Of a stretch of 64,000 bases of DNA, positions 37,135 to 46,684 are shown in pieces (positions within the stretch are counted from its first letter, which is position 1; every line of letters starts with the position of its first letter). The notes beneath the pieces are model-generated. The model was not told the origin of the DNA. It made no database searches and saw only the letters and a list, made by a program, of their open reading frames with translations. Origin of the DNA: Aliidiomarina taiwanensis (GTDB lineage Bacteria > Pseudomonadota > Gammaproteobacteria > Enterobacterales > Alteromonadaceae); contig NZ_PIPQ01000001.1 of NCBI RefSeq assembly GCF_003987015.1, positions 864,938 to 928,937 on the forward strand, in the 5' to 3' direction. Both the position numbers and the translations under genes were made by a program.

Positions 37135-37865
37135 AACCGCACCTCGACCAGTTGACCTTGCTGCATTAAAAGTTGCCGCGGCAATTTAGCCGCAAGCGTA
37201 TGGTCATGGGTTACCACAATAAAACTGGTGCCTAACTCTTTATTTAAGTCCAGCATAAGCTCATAAATGACCGCAGCGGTGTGTTCGTCAAGGTTACCGG
37301 TGGGCTCATCGGCAAACACAATACTGGGCTCATTGGCTAAAGCACGGGCTATGGCTACTCGTTGACGCTCACCACCCGATAACTGCGAAGGCAAATGCGC
37401 TGTTCGCTCTGCCAGCCCGACTCGAGCTAGTAGCTCGCGCCCACGCGCTTGCGCTTTTGCTTTACTTTTTCCTGCAATCAACAGCGGCATTGCCACGTTT
37501 TCTAGGGCAGTAAACTCGGCAAGCAAATGGTGGAATTGGTAAATAAAACCGATGGTTTTGTTTCGCCACTTAGCCTTTTGTTGGGCATTCATGGCCACCA
37601 CATCGGCACCTGCGACGTGAATGGCGCCCGTGTCTGGCGTGTCTAGCCCACCCAAACAGTGTAAAAAGGTACTTTTACCAGAGCCCGACGCACCAATAAT
37701 GGCGGCCATTTCCCCGTGCTCTAGGGTAAAGGAGATAGTGTCGAGCACTTGCAGCCTGCGGGGTTGCGCCGCCGTCTCGGCTGCCCCTTGTTTACCTGTA
37801 ACAGCCGTGGCGTCGCCGTCACCAAAGCTGCGGGACAAATTAGATACTACAACTAATGAACTCAT
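37131..37865 (-). CDS. lolD: Lipoprotein-releasing system ATPase LolD
   Basis: ATPase of LolCDE. The 244-aa protein has Walker A GASGSGKST, Q-loop region FIYQFHHLLAEFTALENVAM (20 residues), signature LSGGERQR and Walker B IVFADEPTGNLD. It has an Ala/Thr/Gln-rich insertion of about 20 residues between SFGDGD and RRLQVLDTIS, which usual LolD proteins of ~230 aa lack. It lies 6 bp after lolC and overlaps lolE by 4 bp. Confidence 0.96.
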   Translation of the reverse strand: MSSLVVVSNLSRSFGDGDATAVTGKQGAAETAAQPRRLQVLDTISFTLEHGEMAAIIGASGSGKSTFLHCLGGLDTPDTGAIHVAGADVVAMNAQQKAKWRNKTIGFIYQFHHLLAEFTALENVAMPLLIAGKSKAKAQARGRELLARVGLAERTAHLPSQLSGGERQRVAIARALANEPSIVFADEPTGNLDEHTAAVIYELMLDLNKELGTSFIVVTHDHTLAAKLPRQLLMQQGQLVEVRL

Positions 37866-37871
37866 ATTCTT

Positions 37872-39116
37872 CTACTCGTATCGCAATGTTTCTGCGGGTT
37901 GCACTTGTGCCGCACGCCAAGCGGGATATAAGGTAGCTAATAAACTCAGCCCTAAGGCTAATACCAAAACAGATATAATTTGTTGCCCGTCAAACGCATA
38001 AGGTAACTGATGCCCATAATCGAACACACTCACCCCTAAAGCATTCAGGAGCGGGTTCAACACCAAGGTCAGTAGCAAACCGAGCAGCAAGCCTAAACCT
38101 GCCCCAACACCTCCTGTGTACATACCTTGGCATACCAGCACTAAATAAATACGTTTTGGGCTTAAGCCCAGTGTTTGCAAAACCGCCATATCAGACCGTT
38201 TGTCTTGCACCAACATAACCAAGGCCGACACGGCATTAAATGCAGCCACGGCTACCACCAGTGCCAACATAACCATCATCATGGTTTTTTCCATTTGTAC
38301 AGCCGAAAACAGACGCCCATAACGGCTATGCCACGCATCCAGTTGAATCTCCGGCTGGCTCGGCAAAGCCTGTATTTGGCGCGCCACTTGAGCCGCTACC
38401 TGCTCTGCTGCAAAGGCGTCTTGCAAGTACAAACGAATACCTGTGACATGCTCAGCTGGGTAACGAAAAAGTCGCGCTGCGTCCGTGGCATGCAGAAACA
38501 CCAGTTGTTTGTCGACTTCCGACTCTGCTTCAAACAAGCCGACCAAAGTGAACTTTCGCTGCGCAGGCATGGTACCCAAAGGCGTATAACGCTGCCCTTC
38601 AGCTGCCATGACGCGCACTGACTCGCCCAACCAAAGACCAAGATCTCGCGCTAATGCCCGCCCCATAATCACGCCATAACGACCAGGCGCTAATTCGGTC
38701 AGCGCTCCTTGCACCATCATGCTTTGCAACACGCTTTGCGGTGGCTCTAAAGCCGGGTAAATACCTTGCAATAACACAGGCTTTAAACTTGACCCACCCT
38801 GCACCACGCCTTCTGCGCTTACGTACGGTGTTCGGGCTACCACTTGCTTAGGCCAGGCTATGTCTTCATCTAATTGCTGCCACTGGGCCATAGGCGCCCG
38901 CTCCGTAGACGTTAACGTTACATGAGGAACCACACCTAAAATGCGCTTTTTTAACTCGCCTTCAAAGCCATTCATCACCGAGGTCACAACAATAAGTGCC
39001 ATCACTCCAAGGAGAATACCTAGCATAGAAACACGATTAATAAATGCAGCAAAGCCGCCCCGACGGCGGGTGCGGCTATACCTGAGTGCCAAAAATAGCT
39101 CGATTGGCTGAAACAT
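37872..39116 (-). CDS. lolC: Lipoprotein-releasing system permease LolC
   Basis: 414-aa FtsX-type permease, first gene of lolCDE. The N-terminus reads ELFLALRYSRTRRRGGFAAF (20 residues) with a membrane helix LGILLGVMALIVVTSVMNGF. A large periplasmic domain and three C-terminal helices (one near MMMVMLALVVAVAAFNAVSA) follow. Divergent from the PilZ-like gene, 118 bp apart. Confidence 0.93.
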   Translation of the reverse strand: MFQPIELFLALRYSRTRRRGGFAAFINRVSMLGILLGVMALIVVTSVMNGFEGELKKRILGVVPHVTLTSTERAPMAQWQQLDEDIAWPKQVVARTPYVSAEGVVQGGSSLKPVLLQGIYPALEPPQSVLQSMMVQGALTELAPGRYGVIMGRALARDLGLWLGESVRVMAAEGQRYTPLGTMPAQRKFTLVGLFEAESEVDKQLVFLHATDAARLFRYPAEHVTGIRLYLQDAFAAEQVAAQVARQIQALPSQPEIQLDAWHSRYGRLFSAVQMEKTMMMVMLALVVAVAAFNAVSALVMLVQDKRSDMAVLQTLGLSPKRIYLVLVCQGMYTGGVGAGLGLLLGLLLTLVLNPLLNALGVSVFDYGHQLPYAFDGQQIISVLVLALGLSLLATLYPAWRAAQVQPAETLRYE

Positions 39117-39234
39117 AGACTTTTCCGCTTAAAGTACAGACAACCTTTGACAGATTGCTTGCGATACAGGATGCTTCAAGGATAATGTTATCCACGGCGA
39201 GACACAACGCCTAGCGGCTTATTAGGAGGCAAAC

Positions 39235-39840
39235 ATGGCCGGCAACAAGCCCACTGCCCTTGAACGTTTTAACGAATACTACAGCATTCAGGATAGCCTT
39301 CCTATGACTGTTTGCGCCCTTCCTGACTCGCAAACCACCCCCACTTGGGAGGCCTTTGAACAGGAAGTACCCGATGTATTTAAGCTGGCCTCTGAACTCC
39401 ATTCTTTCGACACCGAAACCCACAACGCCCTGCGGCGGCTAGGTGAACTCGGTGAATTAATCCACACCATTTTGCACCAGCAAAACACTAAACTAAATGC
39501 GTTACTCGGTTATGTATTACGCAACGAAGACCACCCAGAGCAGCGCCAATCCACCCTAGCCTTTGGTGCTGGGGGTGTGCAATATATGGACAACCAAGCC
39601 ACATTCGAGCTGGGCCAGCCCCTTTTACTGAAACTTTTCATTCCTGCTTCAACTCAGCACAGTATGGCGGCCATTTATAGTTATGCTGAAGTGGCAGCCA
39701 TTGAAGAAAGCGACCAAGGCCGCATCATTACCCTCGCTTTTACCCGCATACGGGAAGATGATCGCGAGCTTTTAGTGCGTGCCAGCCTACATGCGCAAAC
39801 CCGCTTACTGAAAAAACGTGCAGAAAACCGAGAAGAATAA
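39235..39840 (+). CDS. PilZ-like protein lacking the canonical c-di-GMP motif
   Basis: 201-aa soluble protein. The C-terminal half (about residues 105-190) has a PilZ-like pattern: STLAFGAGGVQYMDNQATFE (20 residues), then LGQPLLLKLFIP and ITLAFTRIREDDRELLVRAS. The usual RxxxR and (D/N)xSxxG residues that bind c-di-GMP are not evident, as the S-x-x-G position reads GAGG. The N-terminal ~100 residues are helical. A strong AGGAGG precedes the ATG, and TTGACA lies at 39147-39152, although its -10 is weak. It lies upstream of mfd with a separate promoter between. Confidence 0.7.
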   Translation: MAGNKPTALERFNEYYSIQDSLPMTVCALPDSQTTPTWEAFEQEVPDVFKLASELHSFDTETHNALRRLGELGELIHTILHQQNTKLNALLGYVLRNEDHPEQRQSTLAFGAGGVQYMDNQATFELGQPLLLKLFIPASTQHSMAAIYSYAEVAAIEESDQGRIITLAFTRIREDDRELLVRASLHAQTRLLKKRAENREE

Positions 39841-39860
39841 CTAAACCGCTTCATTTCGGG

Positions 39861-39866
39861 TATAAT
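39861..39866 (+). promoter_or_regulatory. -10 element of mfd promoter
   Basis: A perfect TATAAT preceded by CGGG lies 39 bp before the mfd ATG and just after the PilZ-like gene stop. No clear -35 is seen at 16-18 bp upstream. Confidence 0.5.
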
Positions 39867-39905
39867 CGGCACCTGTTTTTTTGTTGGGCTATACAGTAAC
39901 TTCTC

Positions 39906-42900
39906 ATGCAGCGTTCTACTTTGTTAACTCCTCCGGTTCCTGAATCCGTTACCTTAAATCAGACATGGAAAGAGCTCGAGGGCAGCAGTCTCGCTTTAGC
40001 CCTGGCCGCTTTAGTCGACAGCGCCGAGCAACCTATATTAATGGTGACAGCCGACGCCCCTGCAGCCTACCGGCTAGAACAAGAAGTACGCTTTTTCTTA
40101 AAAGACGAAACCGCTCAGGTGCATGTGTTGCCAAACTGGGAAACGTTACCCTACGACAGCTTTTCGCCTCACCAAGACATTATTTCCGAGCGCCTGCGCA
40201 TTTTGTCGAGGTTACCTAGCATGCAAAAAGGCATGCTTATTGTGTCGTTAAATACCTTGCTACACCGCTGCCCGCCGGCACACTTCATTCAAGGCCACGC
40301 CTTAGAGTTAAAGCAAGGCGACACTGTCAGTGCCGAACAGCTACGTGCCCGGCTTGAACGAGCTAGTTACCGCCATGTAAACCAGGTACTGGAGCATGGA
40401 GAATACAGTGTCCGTGGTTCTATCCTCGACTTGTTTCCCATGGGGGCTGAAGCGCCTTTTCGTATCGACTATTTTGACGATGAAATAGACAGCATTCGCA
40501 CCTTCTCTACTGAAACTCAGTTGTCGCTGGAAAAGGTAGACGCCATTAACTTACTGCCTGCGCGTGAATTCCCTACCACCCCCGAGAGCATAGAGCTTTT
40601 TAGACGCCAATTCCGCGAAACTTTCTCGGCATTAACCGCCCGTGACTCTGTGTATCAGCAAGTCACCGAAGGCATTATGCCCAACGGCATCGAGTATTAT
40701 TTACCGCTTTTTTTTGAAGAAACGGCCACTGTTTTCGACTACTTACCAGAAGACTGTGTTTTGGTGACCCAAGGCGACATCCAAAAACAATTAGAAAGTC
40801 TCTGGACTGACATTCAGTACCGTTACGAAGACCGCCGCTGGGACAACGAGCGGCCCATTTTACCACCCGAGCAAATTTACTTGTTAGCCGACCAAGTCAA
40901 CAGTGCATTTAAACAGTTGCGCCGAATTCGGGTGGACATTCCTCCGCACGAGCGAGCGCGAGGCCCCGTTCACTTCGCTACCAAAGCAATGCCTGACATT
41001 CGGGTCAATGCGCAGCTGCAAGCACCTCTCCAGGCATTACAGACTGCTTTAATTGGGGCTTTCAAAAAGCATGCTCGCATATTATTTGTCGCTGAAACTG
41101 CAGGCCGACGTGAGAGTGTTTTGTCGCTTCTCCGCAAACACCCACACCCTGATTTGCCACCTTTACTCCCTACGGAGTTCGAGCGCTTTGAAGATTTTCT
41201 GGCTGATTCTGACCCCTTGGGTATTATCATTGGGCAAGTAAGCCACTCGTTTATCGCCCAGCTAGAAGGCCCAGCGGGTGCGCAGACCCTTTGGGTCATC
41301 ACCGAGTCGGAATTACTTGGTTCGCGCCCCGACGTTCAGCGAAGAACCGAAAAAACACAGCAACAAAACGCCGACGCCTTAATTCGGAACTTGGCGGAAC
41401 TAAGCATCGGTCAGCCAGTGGTGCATTTACAGCACGGCGTGGGCGAATACCAAGGTTTAACCACCATACAGAACGGCGGAATTGACGCGGAGTTTTTAAC
41501 CTTAGGTTACGCCGACAACACCCGATTGTTTGTACCTGTCAGCAGTTTGCATTTAATTAGCCGCTACAGTGGCGGCGACCCAGACACCATAAAGCTCAAT
41601 AAACTTGGCAACGACAGCTGGGAAAAAGCACGTCGTAAAGCCGCTGAAAAAGTACGAGACGTTGCCGCAGAGCTGCTCGAAGTTTACGCCCAACGAGAAG
41701 CCAAGCCAGGCTTTGCCTTCACAGTCAACGAAGAAGAGCACGCCCGGTTTGCTGCTGGCTTCCCGTTCACCGAAACCGACGACCAACTGCAAGCCATAGA
41801 GGCTGTACTAGCAGATATGCAACAACCCCGAGCTATGGACCGTTTAGTTTGTGGTGACGTCGGTTTTGGTAAAACAGAAGTTGCCATGCGGGCTTCTTTT
41901 ACCGCCGTACACGGTGGCAAGCAAGTCGCTGTGCTGGTCCCGACCACATTGTTAGCGCAGCAGCACTACGACAACTTTAAAGACAGATACGCCGACTGGC
42001 CGGTGCGGATTGAAGTACTTTCACGCTTCCGGTCGAGTAAGCAAACCAATGAAACCCTTGCCGCTATTGCTGAGGGCAAAGTGGACATTGTTATTGGCAC
42101 CCATAAACTGCTTTCTAACGACGTTAAGTTTGCCGACTTAGGCTTACTCATTGTGGACGAAGAGCATCGCTTTGGTGTGCGTCAAAAAGAGCAAATAAAA
42201 CGCTTGCGGGCCGAGGTCGATATTTTAACGCTAACGGCGACACCTATTCCCCGCACCTTGAATATGGCCATGAATAGCATTCGTGACTTATCCATTATCG
42301 CCACGCCACCCGCCCGTCGCTTGGCTGTCAAAACCTTTGTGCGCGAATACGACAAGGCCACTATCCGCGAAGCCGTGCTACGTGAAATATTACGGGGTGG
42401 GCAGCTTTACTTCTTGCATAATAATGTCGACACCATTGCTTCTGCAGCGGAAAAACTGCAAGAGCTTGTGCCAGAAGCCAGTGTTCGCGTTGCCCATGGG
42501 CAAATGAGCGAACGTGAACTCGAAGGCATTATGGCCGACTTTTATCATCAGCGTTTCAATGTGCTGATGTGTACAACCATTATTGAAACCGGAATAGATA
42601 TTCCAAGTGCCAATACCATTATTATTGAGCGCGCCGACAGGTTAGGCCTAGCCCAGCTGCACCAACTACGTGGCCGCGTTGGCCGTTCGCACCACCAGGC
42701 TTACGCCTACTTGCTAACGCCGCCACCCAAGCGCATGACCAAGGACGCCATAAAACGTCTCGACGCTATTTCTCAACTCGAAGACTTAGGTGCTGGTTTT
42801 GTGCTGGCCACCCATGACCTTGAAATACGAGGCGCAGGCGAGCTGCTAGGCGACGAACAAAGCGGCCAAATAGAAAGCGTTGGTTTTACCTTGTACATGG

Positions 42901-43412
42901 ACATGCTCGACCAAGCCGTCACCGCGCTACGCGAAGGCCGCGAGCCTTCCCTCGATGCCTTGTTACAGCAACAAACCGAGATAGAGTTGCGAATACCGGC
43001 CCTGTTGCCCGACGACTATATTGTAGATGTGAACACCCGCCTGTCTATGTATAAACGGATTGCAGGGGCAAACAGCCGAGCTGAATTTGAACAGTTGCAA
43101 ATTGAATTAATTGACCGCTTTGGTTTGTTGCCAGAGCCTGCAAAGAACTTATTCCGCGTGGGTGAGCTACGAGTGACCGCCAGCGAACTGGGTATTCATA
43201 AAATAGAGCTAGGACACTCAGGGGGGTATATAGACTTCAATAAAGACACCAAAGTAGAGCCCATGACCATTATAAAGCTATTGCAAAGCGACCCTCAAAC
43301 CTACGCCATGGAAGGGGCTACCCGCTTGAAAGTAAAAGCTCCGTTAGAGAATACTCAAGACAGAATAAAACTGGTACAGTCATTATTTAATACGCTTACG
43401 CAAGCGTCATGA
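39906..43412 (+). CDS. mfd: Transcription-repair coupling factor
   Basis: Releases RNA polymerase stalled at DNA lesions and recruits UvrAB. The 1168-aa protein has a UvrB-like N-terminal region, an RNA-polymerase-interacting domain near residue 500 (GQPVVHLQHGVGEYQGL), and a helicase core with Walker A GDVGFGKTEVAMRA, the DEEH box and TATPIPRTLNMA. It also has RGRVGRSHHQAYAYL and a C-terminal TRCF domain. Length close to E. coli Mfd (1148). It overlaps csiV's longer reading by 4 bp. Confidence 0.98.
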   Translation: MQRSTLLTPPVPESVTLNQTWKELEGSSLALALAALVDSAEQPILMVTADAPAAYRLEQEVRFFLKDETAQVHVLPNWETLPYDSFSPHQDIISERLRILSRLPSMQKGMLIVSLNTLLHRCPPAHFIQGHALELKQGDTVSAEQLRARLERASYRHVNQVLEHGEYSVRGSILDLFPMGAEAPFRIDYFDDEIDSIRTFSTETQLSLEKVDAINLLPAREFPTTPESIELFRRQFRETFSALTARDSVYQQVTEGIMPNGIEYYLPLFFEETATVFDYLPEDCVLVTQGDIQKQLESLWTDIQYRYEDRRWDNERPILPPEQIYLLADQVNSAFKQLRRIRVDIPPHERARGPVHFATKAMPDIRVNAQLQAPLQALQTALIGAFKKHARILFVAETAGRRESVLSLLRKHPHPDLPPLLPTEFERFEDFLADSDPLGIIIGQVSHSFIAQLEGPAGAQTLWVITESELLGSRPDVQRRTEKTQQQNADALIRNLAELSIGQPVVHLQHGVGEYQGLTTIQNGGIDAEFLTLGYADNTRLFVPVSSLHLISRYSGGDPDTIKLNKLGNDSWEKARRKAAEKVRDVAAELLEVYAQREAKPGFAFTVNEEEHARFAAGFPFTETDDQLQAIEAVLADMQQPRAMDRLVCGDVGFGKTEVAMRASFTAVHGGKQVAVLVPTTLLAQQHYDNFKDRYADWPVRIEVLSRFRSSKQTNETLAAIAEGKVDIVIGTHKLLSNDVKFADLGLLIVDEEHRFGVRQKEQIKRLRAEVDILTLTATPIPRTLNMAMNSIRDLSIIATPPARRLAVKTFVREYDKATIREAVLREILRGGQLYFLHNNVDTIASAAEKLQELVPEASVRVAHGQMSERELEGIMADFYHQRFNVLMCTTIIETGIDIPSANTIIIERADRLGLAQLHQLRGRVGRSHHQAYAYLLTPPPKRMTKDAIKRLDAISQLEDLGAGFVLATHDLEIRGAGELLGDEQSGQIESVGFTLYMDMLDQAVTALREGREPSLDALLQQQTEIELRIPALLPDDYIVDVNTRLSMYKRIAGANSRAEFEQLQIELIDRFGLLPEPAKNLFRVGELRVTASELGIHKIELGHSGGYIDFNKDTKVEPMTIIKLLQSDPQTYAMEGATRLKVKAPLENTQDRIKLVQSLFNTLTQAS

Positions 43413-43435
43413 ACCAAGCATTAAAAGGAGAGCTG

Positions 43436-44641
43436 ATGGCAACGTCAGGGCATTACAACCGCGCTATGCGCTATGCTTTATTTGCTGCAGGGTTGGTATT
43501 TTTGTGCAGCCTGTTTTTTTCAAAGGCTCAAGCCCAAGCAAGCTCTTACCGGTGGTTTGAAGTAGAAGTGCTGGTGTTCCGACATCTCGACACCTTGAGT
43601 GACGATCCTGAGCACTTCTCTCCACGTATCGAACCCATTTCAATTCACGGTGCACAGGATCTCATTACACCTTTATTAGCACCTCAACAAACCCAAGGCC
43701 TCATTGCGGCCTTGCCACTCTGCCCTTGGGTAAGCGACTTGCCTGCAGGCGTTGGTCAGTTCGAACTGGCGCCGCCTGCTCCTGACGCTGCCTTTACCAC
43801 CACGCCCGAAGACGTGTTTTGTCGCTACCAAGCGCACCGCATTGTCACCGACCATTTGTATGCGCCAACACCCGCCGACCCAGGTATGGAAGTGTGGGAG
43901 CAAACGCCCGTTGTGTATGCAGGCGAAGGCGGTGATATGGAACAAGCCCATGGCCCCTTCCTTATGCAGCGCAGCGCTTTAACCTTCAATCAGGTGAAGC
44001 ACCAACTACAGCGCCGCGGCATTGGCAAACCAATTCTGCACACCAGCTGGCGGCAGCCTGTATTCACACGCAATCGGAGCCAGTACTTACGGTTATTTGG
44101 CGGGCAAAACTTTACCGACGCATTTGACTACTTCGGCAGAGCCAAGCCTGAATACCCAGCCGCACTGTATGCTAAGCAAGACCAGAACATGCCGAACAAT
44201 GTGCTTTTAAACCCTGCCGAGCAGCAGTTTGCCCGTATTCAAAACCTTCTTGAGGGGGTCGAGTCCGGTGTGTTTTATTTTGAGCCACCCACGCCCACCC
44301 AACAAGTGCTACCAGAAGCACCGGAGCGGCCAGTGCATGGCCTACCTGAAAACGTCTGGGAGTTAGACGGTCTCATGCGTATTTATTTGGTGGGTAATTA
44401 TTTGCACATTGAAACCAACCTGAATTTACGCGACCCGGACTATTTTTTAGAGCAACAAAGTAGCACCAAAGACCAAGCAGAAGCTTGGCTCTCTGGTGCG
44501 AAAGAAGAAGTGTCTTTCTTGCGGGCTTATAACCTCAAACAACTACGCCGGGTGATAAGCCATGAAAAGCATTACTTTGATCACCCGAAGTTTGGCGTCT
44601 TAGTGGAAATTCGCCGCACCGAGTTATCACGCCGTCGCTAG
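43436..44641 (+). CDS. csiV: CsiV family periplasmic protein
   Basis: About 401-aa exported protein. It has a signal peptide (MRYALFAAGLVFLCSLFFS, ending near AQAQA), then YRWFEVEVLVFRHL, the start of the CsiV family, named from V. cholerae for interaction with the OapA-like peptidoglycan-associated protein and LpoA-like roles. The name is by family resemblance; function here is inferred. ATG at 43436 follows AAAAGGAG at 5 nt and is preferred to the ATG at 43409 that overlaps mfd. It is convergent with the asnB-like gene, overlapping by 4 bp. Confidence 0.75.
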   Translation: MATSGHYNRAMRYALFAAGLVFLCSLFFSKAQAQASSYRWFEVEVLVFRHLDTLSDDPEHFSPRIEPISIHGAQDLITPLLAPQQTQGLIAALPLCPWVSDLPAGVGQFELAPPAPDAAFTTTPEDVFCRYQAHRIVTDHLYAPTPADPGMEVWEQTPVVYAGEGGDMEQAHGPFLMQRSALTFNQVKHQLQRRGIGKPILHTSWRQPVFTRNRSQYLRLFGGQNFTDAFDYFGRAKPEYPAALYAKQDQNMPNNVLLNPAEQQFARIQNLLEGVESGVFYFEPPTPTQQVLPEAPERPVHGLPENVWELDGLMRIYLVGNYLHIETNLNLRDPDYFLEQQSSTKDQAEAWLSGAKEEVSFLRAYNLKQLRRVISHEKHYFDHPKFGVLVEIRRTELSRRR

Positions 44642-44657
44642 GCCTCCCAGCCTAGCG
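44636..44657. terminator. Hairpin covering both convergent stop codons
   Basis: CGCTAGGC (44636-44643) and GCCTAGCG (44650-44657) form a perfect 8-bp stem with loop CTCCCA. It spans the stops of csiV (plus) and the asnB-like gene (minus). No T-run follows on either strand, so intrinsic termination is doubtful; it may protect transcript ends. Confidence 0.45.
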
Positions 44658-46671
44658 CTTGTGCTCGCTTCGCCGCTTCTGCCGGCACGTCTGTTTGTAC
44701 AAAAAACTTATGCAGTATTTGTACGCCCAGCATGTGGTTAATCACGGCATCTAACTGTACCTGCTCATCTGCTGTTATGGCGGGGTCGTCATGCAGCGCA
44801 AACAGAGCTTCAACTTGCTCAAAGTCTAACAAGCCTGCCTGCTCTACCGCTTCTTTATTAAGGTACCGGTCTGCTAACTTGCGCATGGCCTTCCACTTCA
44901 CCTCATCGGTATGGGCAGGCGGAGCCATAAAGGCAAACTTCTCTCGGTGATACAGGGTGTCTGGCAGCACGCCTTTCATGGCTTCACGCAGCACCCACTT
45001 TTCTTTGTTGCCCTTAATGCGCAAATGGGGTGGTATTTTAAACGCATGCTCGGCTAGGTGGTGGTCAAGAAACGGCGGCCGCGCCTCCATTGAATTAGCC
45101 ATATCCACTCGGTCGCCACCCCAGGTTAATATTTGCCCTTCTAACATAGTTTTAATCCACACATACTGGGCTTTATCGAGGGGGTGACGCTCGGCGAGCA
45201 TGTCAGCGTCGAGGGTTTCAGCAATCGCCGCACCGGCGTCGTAGTCCGCACCTATCGCTGCTTGATGCTCAGGTGCAAGGAGTTTGTCTGCATAAGGTGC
45301 ACAAGAAAGCCATGGCTGCACACAACTTGGAGTAAAGCCGACTTTCTCCACAAAGGCCTCGCTCACAAACTCTTCCCGCGCCAACATGGCCCCTTTCACC
45401 ATTTTGTTGCTTTGCTCAAGAGCCGCTTGCCATTCTTTCCGCTCTTCCGGCGGTAAATGGTCTAAGCCGTGTAAAAACATGTCCTTGCGAAATGCTGGGT
45501 AACCACCGTATAACTCATCGGAGCCTTCGCCCGTCAATACTATTTTATAGCCCGTTTCACGCACTTGCTGGCTCATGAGGTACTTCGCCACACCCAGGGT
45601 GTTATAAATGGTTCGCTCTGTGTGCCATAAGGTTTGCTCAAAATGGCTATACAATTGGCTCCCATCGAGTGTCATCACATGGTGGTCGGCTTCTGTCTGT
45701 TCCGCCATTTCTTTTGCAATGGGAGTTTCATCGTAGTTGGCCGAGTCAAAACCTATGGTAAAGGCTTTCAATGGGTGTTGGCTGGCTGCCGCGGCTAAGC
45801 CCAAGATAGAGCAAGAGTCGATGCCACCAGACAAATAACAGCCCACAGGCACATCGGCGGTTAAACGCTGCTGCACCGCTTCTAACAGGTGCTCACGCAC
45901 GCCTTGAATATAAGCTTGCTCGTCTGGGTTGTCGTCGTGTTCATGGGCAAGTGGAAAGTTCACATCCCAATAGGTGCGCTCGGTCCGCTCTAATCTGCCT
46001 TGGCTATTGCGTTGAAAGCTCACTATATGCCCTGGTGGCACCTGCTTTATGTCTTTGAAAGCCGTGGTGCCCGGCACCATGACTTGGATTAGCTGGTGAT
46101 ACAAACCCTCCGAGCTAAATTCACGAGGCACGTCGGGGTTCGCAAACAACACCTTCAGTTCAGAGCCAAATACCACACCCTTCTCGGTTTCAGTGTAATA
46201 CAGCGGCTTTACCCCAAAACGGTCCCGCACTAAGTGCAGGGTGTCTGTGTCTTTATCGTACAATGAAAAGGCAAACTCACCCCGCAAGTGGGGCAACATA
46301 CCTTCTAAGCCAAAACGGGGGTATAAAGCCAGAACCAATTCAGAGTCGCTCTTACTGGCAAAGCGCGCACCTTGTGCCGTTAAGTCTGCACGAATGCGCT
46401 GAAAATCATAAAACTCACCATTATTGGCGAACATCAGCTTGTTGTCGCTGGAAATAAAAGGTTGCCGTGCTCTGTCTTCGTTTAAGTCAATAATCGACAA
46501 GCGCGCATGGCTAAAGCCCACGCCTTGTTCAGGAAATACTTGGTAACCGAAGCCGTCGGGGCCACGGTGTTGCATAATGGCCGCCATATTCACCAAGGTT
46601 TGAGACACCTGCTGTTGGGAGTCACTCAGTTCGTTTGGGTCGTGAAAAAAAACACCGCCAATTCCGCACAT
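44638..46671 (-). CDS. Asparagine synthase-like glutamine amidotransferase
   Basis: 677-aa class II amidotransferase. Cys2 follows the start Met (MCGIGGVFF), with RGPDGFGY and the NGEFYDF loop forming the glutaminase domain (residues ~1-210). The synthetase domain has the pyrophosphate loop SGGIDS near residue 280, TGEGSDELYGGYPAFRKDMF (20 residues), and VDMANSMEARPPFLDHHLAE. It is longer than E. coli AsnB (554) and resembles the AsnB/AsnO-like broad family, so asparagine as product is likely but not certain. It is last in a five-gene operon, 13 bp after the transcarbamylase-like gene, with AAGGAG before the ATG. Confidence 0.85.
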   Translation of the reverse strand: MCGIGGVFFHDPNELSDSQQQVSQTLVNMAAIMQHRGPDGFGYQVFPEQGVGFSHARLSIIDLNEDRARQPFISSDNKLMFANNGEFYDFQRIRADLTAQGARFASKSDSELVLALYPRFGLEGMLPHLRGEFAFSLYDKDTDTLHLVRDRFGVKPLYYTETEKGVVFGSELKVLFANPDVPREFSSEGLYHQLIQVMVPGTTAFKDIKQVPPGHIVSFQRNSQGRLERTERTYWDVNFPLAHEHDDNPDEQAYIQGVREHLLEAVQQRLTADVPVGCYLSGGIDSCSILGLAAAASQHPLKAFTIGFDSANYDETPIAKEMAEQTEADHHVMTLDGSQLYSHFEQTLWHTERTIYNTLGVAKYLMSQQVRETGYKIVLTGEGSDELYGGYPAFRKDMFLHGLDHLPPEERKEWQAALEQSNKMVKGAMLAREEFVSEAFVEKVGFTPSCVQPWLSCAPYADKLLAPEHQAAIGADYDAGAAIAETLDADMLAERHPLDKAQYVWIKTMLEGQILTWGGDRVDMANSMEARPPFLDHHLAEHAFKIPPHLRIKGNKEKWVLREAMKGVLPDTLYHREKFAFMAPPAHTDEVKWKAMRKLADRYLNKEAVEQAGLLDFEQVEALFALHDDPAITADEQVQLDAVINHMLGVQILHKFFVQTDVPAEAAKRAQALGWEA

Positions 46672-46684
46672 ATATTTAGACTCC

